Assembly (NCBI RefSeq): GCF_004614235.1
Contig: NZ_SPVH01000002.1
Span: 558,001 to 622,000 of the forward strand
Direction: 5' to 3'
From: Brevundimonas intermedia
GTDB lineage: Bacteria > Pseudomonadota > Alphaproteobacteria > Caulobacterales > Caulobacteraceae
Length of the DNA: 64,000 bases
Within the stretch, counting starts at the first letter, position 1; the number at the start of each line of letters is the position of its first letter. Positions 1 through 8,740 of the stretch are shown in pieces. Under the pieces are notes generated by a model. That model was not told the DNA's origin, did no database searches, and saw only the letters and a list, made by a program, of their open reading frames with translations. Both the position numbers and the translations under genes were made by a program.

Positions 1-1
1 G

Positions 2-2743
2 TTCGAGATGGCGCGGATGATCGTCGAACAGTTCGACAACACGCTGACGCCAATGCGCGCGCTGGACCTGGCGGATGCGCTCGGCGGCTTCCTGGATTCC
101 TGCCAGCTGGAAGAAATCCCCAACCCCGAACGGATCGCGACCCTGGTCGACGGCGAGATGGCCGAACACTGGGAGCGGTCGGCCGAGTTCCTGGGCCTCG
201 CCGTCACCGCCTGGCCCAAACGCCTCGCCGAACTGGGTCTGGTCGATCCGGCCTGGCGCCGCGCCACCCTGCTGCGCCGCCTCGCCGAACTGTGGGACGC
301 CCACCCCCCGACGCAGGCCGTCATCGCCGCCGGTTCGACCGGCACCGTCCCCGCCGCCGGCGACGTGCTGAAGGCCGTGGCCAAGGCGCCGCTGGGCTGC
401 GTCGTCCTGCCCGGCCTCGACCTCGATCTGGACCCAACCGTCTGGGACCGGCTGGACGAACAGCATCCGCAAAGCGCGATGAAACGGCTGCTGGATCGCT
501 GCGAGATTGCACGCGAGAGCGTTCGCCCCTGGTTCCGCCCCGCCGTCTCTCCGGCCTTCGAGGCGCGTGGCCTGGCGCGTCAGCGACTGGTCAACGAGGC
601 CCTGCGTCCGGCAGAGGCCACCGACGACTGGCGCGGCGCCATCCGCAACATCCGCTCGGCCGCCGTCGCGCGCGGCGAGGCCCGCGACCCCATCGCAGAG
701 GGGCTTCAGGGCCTGTCTCTGCTGACCGTCCGCGCCGAGGAGGAGGCCGCGACCGCCATCGCCCTGATGATGCGCGAAACGCTGGAAACGCCCGGCCGGA
801 CCTGCGCCCTGGTCACGCCGGATCAGGCCCTGGGTCGCCGTGTCGCCGCCCGTCTGGAACGCTGGGGCGTCATCCCCGATTCCTCGGCCGGCGCCCCCCT
901 GTCGCGCCTGCCCGCCGGCGCCCTGGTCGATCTGTGTGCCCGCTGGATCGCCGATCCGGTCCAGCCCCATCTGCTGCTGGCCGTCGTCAAACATCCGCTG
1001 GCCCGGTTCGACCTGGGCGACGCCGCTCAAGCTGCCGCCGTCGCCGCGCTGGAGGAACACGCCCTGCGCGGCCCCCGCCCGCGCGACTTCGCCGCCATCC
1101 ATCGCCGCCTGCTGGAGGCGGTCCAGCCTGACCGGCGCGGCAAGGCCCCGCCCGAGTGGAAGCGCGAGCGCCTGTCGGCCGCCACGCGCCTGGTCGATCA
1201 TCTGCAAACCGCCGTCGAGGCCGCGACCGCCGCCTTCACGCCTGACGCCGATCTGAACCTGGCCGCCTCGGCCCTGACCCGCCTGATCGAAACCCTGGCG
1301 GGCCAGAACGCATGGGCCGGTCCCGACGGCGAGGCCGCAGCCGGCCTCCTGTCCGGCCTGATCGACGGCGGGGCGTCGTTGGGCCGTATCCGCCGCGCGG
1401 AACTGGCCGAACTGGTCACGTCCCTGGTCAAGGAAAACGTCGTGCGGACCGGCGGGGCGACCCATCCGTCGCTGCGGATTCTCGGGGCCATCGAGGCCCG
1501 CCTGGTGCGCGCCGACCGGATGATCCTGGCCGGGCTGGAGGAAGGCGTCTGGCCCCAGGCGGCGCCGACCGATCCCTTCCTGTCGCGCCCGATGCGAAAA
1601 GCGCTCGGCCTGCCCCCGCCCGAACGCCGCCTGGGTCAGACGGCGCAGGACTTCGTCCAGGCCGCCTGCGCCGACGAGGTGATCCTGGTCCACAGCGACC
1701 GGCGCGGCGGCCAGCCGGCCGTGCGTTCGCGCTGGCTGTGGCGGCTGGAGATGCTGACGCGCGGCGCAGACGCCAAGGACACGCCGGTCGCCATCGCCCG
1801 GCCGGCCGCCGTCATCGACTGGGCCCGCGCTTTGGACGCACCCCCGCCCGGACCGCCGCGCTTCGCCAAACGACCCGAGCCGCGCCCGCCGGTGCATCGC
1901 CGTCCGCGCAGCCTCTATGTCACCCGGATCGAGCGGTGGGTGCGCGACCCCTACGCCATCTACGCCCTGTGGGTGCTGGGGCTGGAGGCGATGGAGCGTC
2001 CCGGCGCTTCTGCCGAAGCGCTCGCCCGTGGCAACGCCGTGCACGCGGCCATCGAACGGCTGACGCTGGACTGGCCTGACGACCTGCCCGACGACTGCGA
2101 ATCCATCCTGCACGACCATCTGCTGCGCGAACTGGGCGCGCGCGGGTTCGAGGATGCGGCCATGGCCCGCGAGGCCCCCCTGGCCCGCAACTGCGCCCGC
2201 TGGCTGACCGATTTCGAGCGCCGCCGCCGCGCGCGGGGCGTCGACATCCTGGTCGAGCAACAGGGGGCCATGACCTTCGACGCCCCCGCCGGACCCTTCA
2301 CCGTCAAGGCCTTCGCCGACCGGATCGAACTGGCCTCCGACGGGGCGGCGGTGATGGACTTCAAGACCGGCGCGGCTCCGTCCGCCAAACAGGTCAAGTC
2401 CGGCTTCGCCCCCCAACTGACCCTGACCGCCGCCATCCTGGCCGACGGCGGGTTCCAACGCACCAACGGCCCGGTCACGCCCGACGAACTGACCTATGTC
2501 CGCGTGGTCGGGCGCAAGACGGCGGGCGAGGTCATCACCCGCGCCTCAGGCCTTGAGGCCGCCGACCTGGCCCAGGCGGCGCTGGACGGGCTGAAGCGTC
2601 GCGTCGCCCGCTTCGACGACGAGAACACCCCTTATGTCTCCTGGGCTGCGCCCCAGTTCATGGGCAATCAGGGCGGCAATTACGACCATCTGGCCCGCGT
2701 CTGGGAATGGTCGGTGATCGGCGACGGCGAGGACAGCGAATGA
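2..2743 (+). CDS. addB: AddB, double-strand break repair helicase-nuclease subunit (5' partial)
   Basis: AddB is the second subunit of the AddAB helicase-nuclease, which resects double-strand DNA ends and loads RecA; it replaces RecBCD in alphaproteobacteria. The frame is open to the left edge, so the true start lies outside the window and about 913 codons are visible. Near residue 783 the segment VMDFKTG gives the DxK core of the PD-(D/E)xK nuclease domain. The C-terminus has no cysteine cluster, so the iron-sulfur staple known from Firmicutes AddB appears absent. The stop codon overlaps the addA start (ATGA), indicating translational coupling. The assignment rests on the nuclease motif, size and partner. 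Confidence 0.93.
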   Translation, partial: FEMARMIVEQFDNTLTPMRALDLADALGGFLDSCQLEEIPNPERIATLVDGEMAEHWERSAEFLGLAVTAWPKRLAELGLVDPAWRRATLLRRLAELWDAHPPTQAVIAAGSTGTVPAAGDVLKAVAKAPLGCVVLPGLDLDLDPTVWDRLDEQHPQSAMKRLLDRCEIARESVRPWFRPAVSPAFEARGLARQRLVNEALRPAEATDDWRGAIRNIRSAAVARGEARDPIAEGLQGLSLLTVRAEEEAATAIALMMRETLETPGRTCALVTPDQALGRRVAARLERWGVIPDSSAGAPLSRLPAGALVDLCARWIADPVQPHLLLAVVKHPLARFDLGDAAQAAAVAALEEHALRGPRPRDFAAIHRRLLEAVQPDRRGKAPPEWKRERLSAATRLVDHLQTAVEAATAAFTPDADLNLAASALTRLIETLAGQNAWAGPDGEAAAGLLSGLIDGGASLGRIRRAELAELVTSLVKENVVRTGGATHPSLRILGAIEARLVRADRMILAGLEEGVWPQAAPTDPFLSRPMRKALGLPPPERRLGQTAQDFVQAACADEVILVHSDRRGGQPAVRSRWLWRLEMLTRGADAKDTPVAIARPAAVIDWARALDAPPPGPPRFAKRPEPRPPVHRRPRSLYVTRIERWVRDPYAIYALWVLGLEAMERPGASAEALARGNAVHAAIERLTLDWPDDLPDDCESILHDHLLRELGARGFEDAAMAREAPLARNCARWLTDFERRRRARGVDILVEQQGAMTFDAPAGPFTVKAFADRIELASDGAAVMDFKTGAAPSAKQVKSGFAPQLTLTAAILADGGFQRTNGPVTPDELTYVRVVGRKTAGEVITRASGLEAADLAQAALDGLKRRVARFDDENTPYVSWAAPQFMGNQGGNYDHLARVWEWSVIGDGEDSE

Positions 2744-5700
2744 CCTCTCCTTCTCCCCAGATCGTGGCGGCCGACCCGCGCCTGACCGTCTTCGTCACCG
2801 CCAACGCCGGCTCGGGCAAGACCACCACCCTGGTCAACCGGGTGGCGCGGCTGCTGCTGGACCAGGTCGATCCCGGCGCCATCCTGTGCGTCACCTACAC
2901 CAAGGCCGCCGCCGCCGAGATGCAGGCCCGACTGTTCGATCAGCTGGGCGGCTGGGCCGTGCTGGACGACGCCGCCCTGTCGCGCGAACTGGCCCGGCTG
3001 GACGACGGCGACCCGCAGGCGATGGATCACGCCGCCCTGTCGCGCGCCCGCAAACTGTTCGCCCGCGCGCTGGAGACGCCCGGCGGCCTGAAGATCCAGA
3101 CCATCCACGCCTTCTGCGAGAAACTGCTGCGGCGGTTCCCGCTGGAGGCCGGGGTCTCGCCCCGCTTCACCGTGCTGGAAGACCAGGCCGCGACCGCCCT
3201 CAGCCATGCCGCGCGCGAAGATCTGGCCCGCGCCGCCGTCGCCGATCCGGACGGCCCCATCGGCCAGGCCTACAGCCATTTCGCCGTCGAGCTGGACTGG
3301 CAACGCTTCCAGGCCCTGCTGTCCATGATCGAGGCCAAGCGCGCCGACCTGCTGGACTATATCGACCGCGCCGAGGCCGGAACCGCGCCCGACCCTTACG
3401 CCCTCACCGGCGCCGAGGCGGGCCGCAGTCCCGAAGATCTGGAACAGGACTTCGTCGCCTTCATCGATCCCGGCGAGTGGAACCGCATGGCCGAGGCCAT
3501 GGAGACCGGCTCGACCAACGACCGCAAGATCGCCGACGCCATGAGCGTCGCCGCCCCGCCCTACGCCGGGTTTTCGGCTCTGTCGAAAGTCTTCTGCACG
3601 GAGAAGGGCGAGCCCCGCGCCAAAATGGGCACCAAGTCGGCGCCCCAGGGAGCCGTCGGCTGGCTGCTGGACCTCCAGACCCAATTCCTCGCCACTCGCG
3701 AGGCCTTGCGAAAGGCCCGGATCGCCGACGACACGATCAAGGTCCTGACCCTAGCCCGCGCCCACGCCGCCTTTTACGAGGCCGCCAAACGGTCAAAGGG
3801 CGCGCTCGACTTCCCCGACCTGGTGGCCCGCGCCGCCGCCCTGCTGACCCGCAGCGGGGCCGCCGCCTGGGTGCTGTACAAGCTGGACGGCGGGGTCGAT
3901 CACGTCCTGATCGACGAGGCCCAGGACACCGCCCCCGAACAATGGGCCATCGTCCGCGCCCTGACCGGAGAGTTCTATTCTGGCCAAACTTCCGGCCGCA
4001 CTGTCTTCGCCGTCGGCGACGAGAAACAATCGATCTACTCCTTCCAGGGCGCCCGGCCGGAGCGTCTGCGCCAGGAACGGGCCGACTTCCTGGCTCTGGC
4101 CGAGAGCGCCGGCGAACCCTTCGCGGGGCCAGACCTGAACACCTCCTACCGTTCGACCGAAGAGGTGCTGGCCTTCGTCGACGCCGTCTTCGCCGATCCC
4201 GACCGCACCCGCGCCCTGACCGGTCCCCAGGGCGACATCGCCCGTCACATCCCCGCGCGGGTCGGCCAGCACGGCGCCATCGACCTGTGGCCCCTGTTCC
4301 TGGACGAACCCGCGCCCGAGACCGACGCCTGGGACGATCCGGTCGATCAGGAAAGCGTCGGCAGCGCCCGCAAGCGGCTGGCCCGCGACCTGGCCCGCGA
4401 AATCCGCCGCCAGGTCGAAAGCGGCCTCGCCGTCTTCGACAGCCGCACCCGCGACCTGCGCCCTGCCGGATACGGCGACTACATCGTCCTGGTCCGCCGC
4501 CGCGACGCCACCTTCGAAGAGATCATCCGCGCGCTGAAGACCGAAGGCGTGCCCGTCGCCGGCGCCGACCGGCTGAAACTGTCCAGCCACATCGTCTTCG
4601 ACGACCTGATCGCCCTGGCCCGTTTCGCCCTCTTCCCCGACGATGACCTGTCCCTGGCCGAGGTGCTGCGCAGCCCCCTGTGCGACGTGGACGAGGACGG
4701 CCTGTACGCCTTGGCCGGGCGTGAGAACCGCAAGTCCGGCCAGCTTTGGCGCGACCTGCGCGACCGGGCGCACGAACGCCCCGAATGGATCCGCGCCCGC
4801 GACGCGCTGCAGGCCGCCGTCGATGCGCGCGGCGGCGATCCCTTCGCCTTCTTCTCCCAAGCTCTGAACCGGGTGGACGACACCGGCCGATCCGGCCGCG
4901 CCCGCATCCTGGCCCGGCTGGGCCACGAGGCGGAAGAGGCCATAGACGAGACGCTGAATCAGGTTCTGGCGGCCGAGAACCGGGGGGGCGTCGATCTGGA
5001 GACCTGCCTGGCCCAACTGGAAGCCGCCGACGTCGAGGTGAAGCGCGAACTGGAGGGGGCGCGCGGCGAGGTCCGCGTCATGACCGTCCATGGCGCAAAG
5101 GGGCTTGAGGCGCCCATCGTCATCCTGCCCGACACCACCATGAAGGCGAAGGCTCAAGGCCCGTCCCTGATGCCCGCCGTCACCGATGAAGGTGAAGGCG
5201 AGGCCTGGCTGATGGCCCCCGGCTCGGCCAAGGACGACTGTCCCGCCTCGGCCGACGCCCGCGCCGCGCGCCAGGCCCGCACCGACGACGAGACCCTGCG
5301 TCTGCTCTATGTCGCCCTGACCCGCGCTCGCGACCGGGTCATCGTCATGGGCCGCGCCTCCAGCCGGGGCGCCGAACCCGGCAGCTGGTGGTCGGTGATC
5401 GAGGAGACCTTCGACCGGCTGGGGGATCAGGTGCGCGAAGTCGAGAACGGCGTGCGTCGCTTCGGCGTCGATCCCGAACGCCGCCCCGTCGCCGCAGCCG
5501 TCGCTCAATCGGCCGACGCCCTTCCCGCCTGGGCCGCCGCCCCGCCGCCCGCCGACGCCGCCGCCCGCTTCGCCGCGCCGTCGCGGATGGAGGGGTCGAT
5601 CCGCATCCCCGCCCCCTCGCCCCTGGCTCGCAGCGCGGCCGGCGGGGCGTCGCTGGGCCGGTTCCGGCGCGGCGACCTGATCCACCGGTTGCTGGAGCGC

Positions 5701-6162
5701 CTGCCAGAGATCGCGCCCGCCGACCGCCCCGACGCCGCGCGGCGCCTGCTGGCGCGCGAGACCGATCTGGACGAGGCCCAGCGCGCCGAGATGATCGCCG
5801 CCGCCTTCTCGGTGCTGGACGACGCCCGCTTCGCCCCGGTCTTCGGTCCCGGCTCCCGCGCCGAGGTCGCTCTGACCGGCGCCCTGCCTGGCTCGTCCAG
5901 CGTGGCGATCAACGGCCGTATCGACCGACTGGTGGTCACGCCCGACCGGGTGCTCGTGGTCGACTACAAGACCAACCGCCCCGCCCCGGACGCCCTGGAC
6001 CGGGTCGATCCCGCCTATGTCTTGCAGGCCGCCGTCTATATCGCCGTGCTGAAACGCCTCTACCCCGACCGCCCGGTCGAGGCCGCCCTGGTCTGGACCG
6101 ACGGCCCCAAGCTGATGCCGATCCCGCACGCGATGTTGGACGCGGCGTTGGCGGACAGTTGA
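2740..6162 (+). CDS. addA: AddA, ATP-dependent helicase-nuclease subunit
   Basis: This is the UvrD/Rep-like (SF1) motor and nuclease subunit of AddAB, 1,140 residues. Walker A (NAGSGKTTTLV) lies near residues 20-30, the Walker B segment VLIDEAQDTAPEQW near 390, and the helicase motif LLYVALTRARDRV near 855. The C-terminal nuclease core VVDYKTNRP is near residue 1073. I chose the ATG at 2740, which overlaps the addB stop, over an in-frame ATG 11 codons upstream whose extension (VGDRRRRGQR) looks like out-of-frame addB. Together with AddB it processes DNA ends for RecA-dependent recombination. Length and motif order are normal for the family. Confidence 0.96.
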   Translation: MTSPSPQIVAADPRLTVFVTANAGSGKTTTLVNRVARLLLDQVDPGAILCVTYTKAAAAEMQARLFDQLGGWAVLDDAALSRELARLDDGDPQAMDHAALSRARKLFARALETPGGLKIQTIHAFCEKLLRRFPLEAGVSPRFTVLEDQAATALSHAAREDLARAAVADPDGPIGQAYSHFAVELDWQRFQALLSMIEAKRADLLDYIDRAEAGTAPDPYALTGAEAGRSPEDLEQDFVAFIDPGEWNRMAEAMETGSTNDRKIADAMSVAAPPYAGFSALSKVFCTEKGEPRAKMGTKSAPQGAVGWLLDLQTQFLATREALRKARIADDTIKVLTLARAHAAFYEAAKRSKGALDFPDLVARAAALLTRSGAAAWVLYKLDGGVDHVLIDEAQDTAPEQWAIVRALTGEFYSGQTSGRTVFAVGDEKQSIYSFQGARPERLRQERADFLALAESAGEPFAGPDLNTSYRSTEEVLAFVDAVFADPDRTRALTGPQGDIARHIPARVGQHGAIDLWPLFLDEPAPETDAWDDPVDQESVGSARKRLARDLAREIRRQVESGLAVFDSRTRDLRPAGYGDYIVLVRRRDATFEEIIRALKTEGVPVAGADRLKLSSHIVFDDLIALARFALFPDDDLSLAEVLRSPLCDVDEDGLYALAGRENRKSGQLWRDLRDRAHERPEWIRARDALQAAVDARGGDPFAFFSQALNRVDDTGRSGRARILARLGHEAEEAIDETLNQVLAAENRGGVDLETCLAQLEAADVEVKRELEGARGEVRVMTVHGAKGLEAPIVILPDTTMKAKAQGPSLMPAVTDEGEGEAWLMAPGSAKDDCPASADARAARQARTDDETLRLLYVALTRARDRVIVMGRASSRGAEPGSWWSVIEETFDRLGDQVREVENGVRRFGVDPERRPVAAAVAQSADALPAWAAAPPPADAAARFAAPSRMEGSIRIPAPSPLARSAAGGASLGRFRRGDLIHRLLERLPEIAPADRPDAARRLLARETDLDEAQRAEMIAAAFSVLDDARFAPVFGPGSRAEVALTGALPGSSSVAINGRIDRLVVTPDRVLVVDYKTNRPAPDALDRVDPAYVLQAAVYIAVLKRLYPDRPVEAALVWTDGPKLMPIPHAMLDAALADS

Positions 6163-6229
6163 ATTGCCCGCGATTCGCTCCCACATCTGCGACTGAACGC
6201 TGGGCAGCCGTCCAGCGCGCCACAATTCG

Positions 6230-6276
6230 GCGCTCAAGCAGCGAGGCCCTGCGGGCCAAGCGTTAGCGCCACAAAG
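6230..6276 (+). repeat. Short GC-rich repeat unit upstream of trxA
   Basis: The unit starts with GCGCTCAAG (6230) and ends with TAGCGCCACAAAG (6264-6276). The same two words occur at nearly the same spacing after gcrA (59346-59391), and an inverted copy of the core words lies at 59289-59319. It sits in the 125-bp gap between addA and trxA and runs into the trxA ribosome-binding site (AAGGGAG). Function unknown; it is probably a dispersed repeat. Confidence 0.5.
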
Positions 6277-6287
6277 GGAGACCATTC

Positions 6288-6623
6288 ATGGCGACAGTTA
6301 AAGTCACCGACGAAAGCTTCGACGCCGACGTTCTGAAATCCTCCACCCCCGTCCTGGTGGATTTCTGGGCCGAATGGTGCGGCCCCTGCAAACAGATCGG
6401 CCCCGCGCTGGAGCAGATCGCCGACGAACTGGGCGGCAAGGTCACTGTGGCCAAGATCAATATCGACGACAGCCCCATGACCCCGTCCAAGCTGGGCGTG
6501 AAGGGCATCCCGACCCTGATGCTGTTCAAGGACGGCCAGATGACCTCGATGAAGGTCGGCGCCATGCCCAAGGGCAAGATCGTCGAATGGCTGGCCGAGG
6601 CCGGCGTCAAGGCCGACGCCTGA
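6288..6623 (+). CDS. trxA: Thioredoxin
   Basis: This cytoplasmic disulfide reductase of 111 residues has the active site WCGPC at Cys31 and Cys34, preceded by VDFWAEW, and the cis-proline loop GIPTLMLF near residue 75. Size and motifs match classical thioredoxin 1, which supplies electrons to ribonucleotide reductase, methionine sulfoxide reductase and other enzymes. The start is supported by AAGGGAGA seven bases upstream. It follows addA after 125 bp and is followed directly by a strong hairpin terminator, so it is probably transcribed as a short unit of its own or as the tail of addBA. Confidence 0.97.
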   Translation: MATVKVTDESFDADVLKSSTPVLVDFWAEWCGPCKQIGPALEQIADELGGKVTVAKINIDDSPMTPSKLGVKGIPTLMLFKDGQMTSMKVGAMPKGKIVEWLAEAGVKADA

Positions 6624-6645
6624 TCCTTTCGCTCTGCTGAAGTTC

Positions 6646-6681
6646 AAACGCCCGCTGGTTCACACCGGCGGGCGTTTTCGT
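6646..6681. terminator. Bidirectional rho-independent terminator between trxA and the GH39 gene
   Basis: A 13-bp stem (6646-6658 with 6665-6677, one G-T wobble) encloses a 6-nt loop and is followed by TTTT on the plus strand and preceded by a run of A. It lies between the convergent trxA and GH39 genes, ending two bases before the GH39 stop codon, and can serve both strands. Confidence 0.85.
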
Positions 6682-6682
6682 T

Positions 6683-8275
6683 CTACGGACGGGCCGGGTC
6701 GATCTCCACCAGCACCACGTCATAGGTCTTCATCGGCACGCTCAGGCGCCCCCGCCCGTCGGCCCCGATGGTGACGGACCGGACCTCGGGCGTATCGCGC
6801 GTCAGGTCGTTCAGCCGCTGCAACTGTGCGGCGTCCAGCGCGGCCGGCGCGCCCATTTCCAGATAGGCCGTATAGGCGTCGTTGGACTGGAACCCGACCC
6901 GCCGCACCGTCGCGCGGTGGACGCCGGGCGTCAGGTTCTGAACCACCACGTCCAGCGGCGCCGCCGCCGCCGGCTCGCGCACCTGACGGAAGAAGGGCCG
7001 GTTGCTGATCGGCTGATCCGGCAGTTCATAACGCCAGGCCAGCACCTGAACCGTGTCCCCCTTCAGCGCCGCGATGCTTTGGGCGTCGCCGGTCGCCAGC
7101 TCCCGGTCGCCCAGGCTGTTCAGATATTTGTAGGCGAAGAAGGTCGGTTTGCGCACCCCCTGCGGGTTCATCAGGCCGAAGCCGCCGTCGAACGGCTTGG
7201 TCTGCGGCCCCGGCTCCTCGAACAGATCGCTGAAGGCCCAGTAGCTCATGCCCTGAACCAGGCCCTCGCTCTCGCGCAGCTTGGTCAGGATATAGGAGGC
7301 CCCGAAATAGTCGTCGTGGATCGGATCGCGCGGATTATAGCTGGTGCTCCATTCGGTGAAGAACAGCGGCAGGCCCGGCCGGGTCGAGGCCTCGATCTCG
7401 CCCCTCACCTTGCGCACGTCGCTGACGACCGCGTCGGGCGCGCGCGACAGCTTGTTGTCGCCCTCCCCCTTCTCATCCAGGAAACCGCCCTCGACCCCAT
7501 AGGTGTGGGTGGTCACGAAATCGACCGGCAGCTGATGCTGGTCGGCATAGGCCAGGAACTCTGGAACCCAGGCCGCACCGGCGGTCGACGGCCCGCCGAC
7601 CCGCAGCGTCGGATCCACGGCTTTTATGGCCCGAACCGTACGGCCGTAATAGTCGAAATAGGCCGCCTGATCGGCCCGTTCCCAGAAGCCGTCCAGGTTC
7701 GGCTCGTTCCAGAACTCGAAATACCAGGACCGCACCTCCTCCGCGCCGTAACGGTCGATCAGGTGTCGAACGAAGGCGTCGATCAGCCCGGTCCATTTCT
7801 CGGGCTGCGGATGGGAGGTGTTGCCCTTCCAGTAGAAGATGGTCTGGTCCGAGGTCTTCATCGCATCCGGCGTGAAGCCCAGTTCGATGAAGGGCTTGAT
7901 CCCCATGCCCAGCATGCGGTCGTAAAGCTGATCGACGCGGGTCCAGTCATAAACCGGCTGTCCGTCCACCTCGCGATACACGCCCATGTCGTCGTGGAAG
8001 ATGTCGTGGAAGCGGATGTAGCGGAACCCAAGCTCGTCGCGCACCGTCTTCAACTGCGACAGGGCGTCCTCGCGGATCGTCGTGCCCGGATAGTCGGTGC
8101 CCACCGAGAACTCGGCCATGCGGTCACGAGGCCTGCCCGGCGAGGCCGCGTCTATCGTCAAGGTTCGGGGGACGGCTTGTCCCGCCTCGGTCGGCGCCTG
8201 CGCGGCGGCGTATGACCCGCCCAGCACCGCAACGGCGCCCGCCAGCAGAAGGCTGTTCCATCCAGAGCGTTTCAT
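6683..8275 (-). CDS. Secreted glycoside hydrolase family 39 (beta-xylosidase-like)
   Basis: This predicted periplasmic or exported glycosidase has 530 residues. The chosen ATG gives a signal peptide (MKRSGWNSLLLAGAVAVLGG, then SYAAAQ with an AxA-type cleavage site); a longer frame upstream has no such signal. The family core shows WNEPN with the acid/base Glu191 and FFTEWS with the nucleophile Glu308, as in GH39 retaining beta-xylosidases and related clan A enzymes. A C-terminal beta-rich part follows near residue 430. The likely substrate is xylo-oligosaccharide or a similar plant glycoside, which is inference. A LacI-type operator lies 36 bp upstream, so carbohydrate-induced expression is likely. 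No transporter or regulator sits beside it. Confidence 0.85.
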   Translation of the reverse strand: MKRSGWNSLLLAGAVAVLGGSYAAAQAPTEAGQAVPRTLTIDAASPGRPRDRMAEFSVGTDYPGTTIREDALSQLKTVRDELGFRYIRFHDIFHDDMGVYREVDGQPVYDWTRVDQLYDRMLGMGIKPFIELGFTPDAMKTSDQTIFYWKGNTSHPQPEKWTGLIDAFVRHLIDRYGAEEVRSWYFEFWNEPNLDGFWERADQAAYFDYYGRTVRAIKAVDPTLRVGGPSTAGAAWVPEFLAYADQHQLPVDFVTTHTYGVEGGFLDEKGEGDNKLSRAPDAVVSDVRKVRGEIEASTRPGLPLFFTEWSTSYNPRDPIHDDYFGASYILTKLRESEGLVQGMSYWAFSDLFEEPGPQTKPFDGGFGLMNPQGVRKPTFFAYKYLNSLGDRELATGDAQSIAALKGDTVQVLAWRYELPDQPISNRPFFRQVREPAAAAPLDVVVQNLTPGVHRATVRRVGFQSNDAYTAYLEMGAPAALDAAQLQRLNDLTRDTPEVRSVTIGADGRGRLSVPMKTYDVVLVEIDPARP

Positions 8276-8310
8276 ACTGCGCCTCGTCCCGACATTTATA
8301 TTTTCAATAT

Positions 8311-8324
8311 TGTTAGCGCTATCA
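8311..8324. promoter_or_regulatory. LacI/GalR-type operator upstream of GH39 gene
   Basis: TGTTAGCGCTATCA is a 14-bp near-perfect palindrome (six of seven positions match between half-sites) with the central CG step typical of LacI/GalR operators. It sits in an AT-rich patch 36 bp before the GH39 start, where a repressor could block transcription. The cognate regulator is not in the window. Confidence 0.55.
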
Positions 8325-8400
8325 CTATGGGATCGCAATGCGGCGGATCGTTCTCGCGCGAGCGAGGGCATCTGGGGTCGAGGTGTGCTAGACACCGTTC

Positions 8401-8598
8401 ATGACCGCTGACGACGACATCCCCGCCGATCCCGCCAAGCCCGAAGAGACTTTGGAAGAGACCTCGGTTCAGCGGGCCCTGCGCCTGAAGAACGCCAAGC
8501 TCGACGGCCGGCCCCAGGCTCCGCGCGGCGGCCGTTTCCAGCGCGAACAGAACGCCCGCATCGCGGCTGGCAAATCCCGCCCCTGGATGAGCAAATAA
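8401..8598 (+). CDS. Small conserved hypothetical protein
   Basis: This 65-residue, highly charged protein begins with an acidic stretch (DDDIPADPAKPEE), followed by a basic segment with ALRLKNAKLD, a PRGGRFQRE core and the C-terminal SRPWMSK. I recognise the pattern as a small alphaproteobacterial family of unknown role, with no enzyme motif, signal peptide or membrane segment. High third-position GC supports coding. It is transcribed toward folC and ends just before an inverted-repeat element. The basic PRGG/QRE core might suggest nucleic-acid or ribosome binding, which is only a guess. Confidence 0.7.
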   Translation: MTADDDIPADPAKPEETLEETSVQRALRLKNAKLDGRPQAPRGGRFQREQNARIAAGKSRPWMSK

Positions 8599-8602
8599 AA
8601 AA

Positions 8603-8738
8603 CTCTCCCTCCCCTTCATGGGGAGGGACGATCGCGCAGCGATCAGGGTGGGGCCCGAAAGGACGTGAGCGACGTTCTAACCTCCCCACCCCGGCTGCGC
8701 TTCGCTTCGCCGCCCCTCCCCATGAAGGGGAGGGAGAG
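8603..8738. repeat. Dispersed inverted-repeat element, copy 1
   Basis: Perfect 25-bp terminal inverted repeats (8603-8627 and 8714-8738), rich in GGGGAGGG, enclose a GC-rich centre with a further short stem. The element fills the gap between the converging small gene and folC. It resembles the elements near 22.4, 32.5, 40.2, 54.6 and 59.5 kb and could fold as a long RNA hairpin that stops transcription from either side. Confidence 0.8.
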
Positions 8739-8740
8739 GT

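Noticed and set aside
3793..6285. An 830-codon minus-strand frame opposite addA
   Set aside because: Composition is Gly/Gln/Val-rich noise, no motif is recognisable, and the opposite strand encodes a clear AddA with helicase and nuclease motifs.
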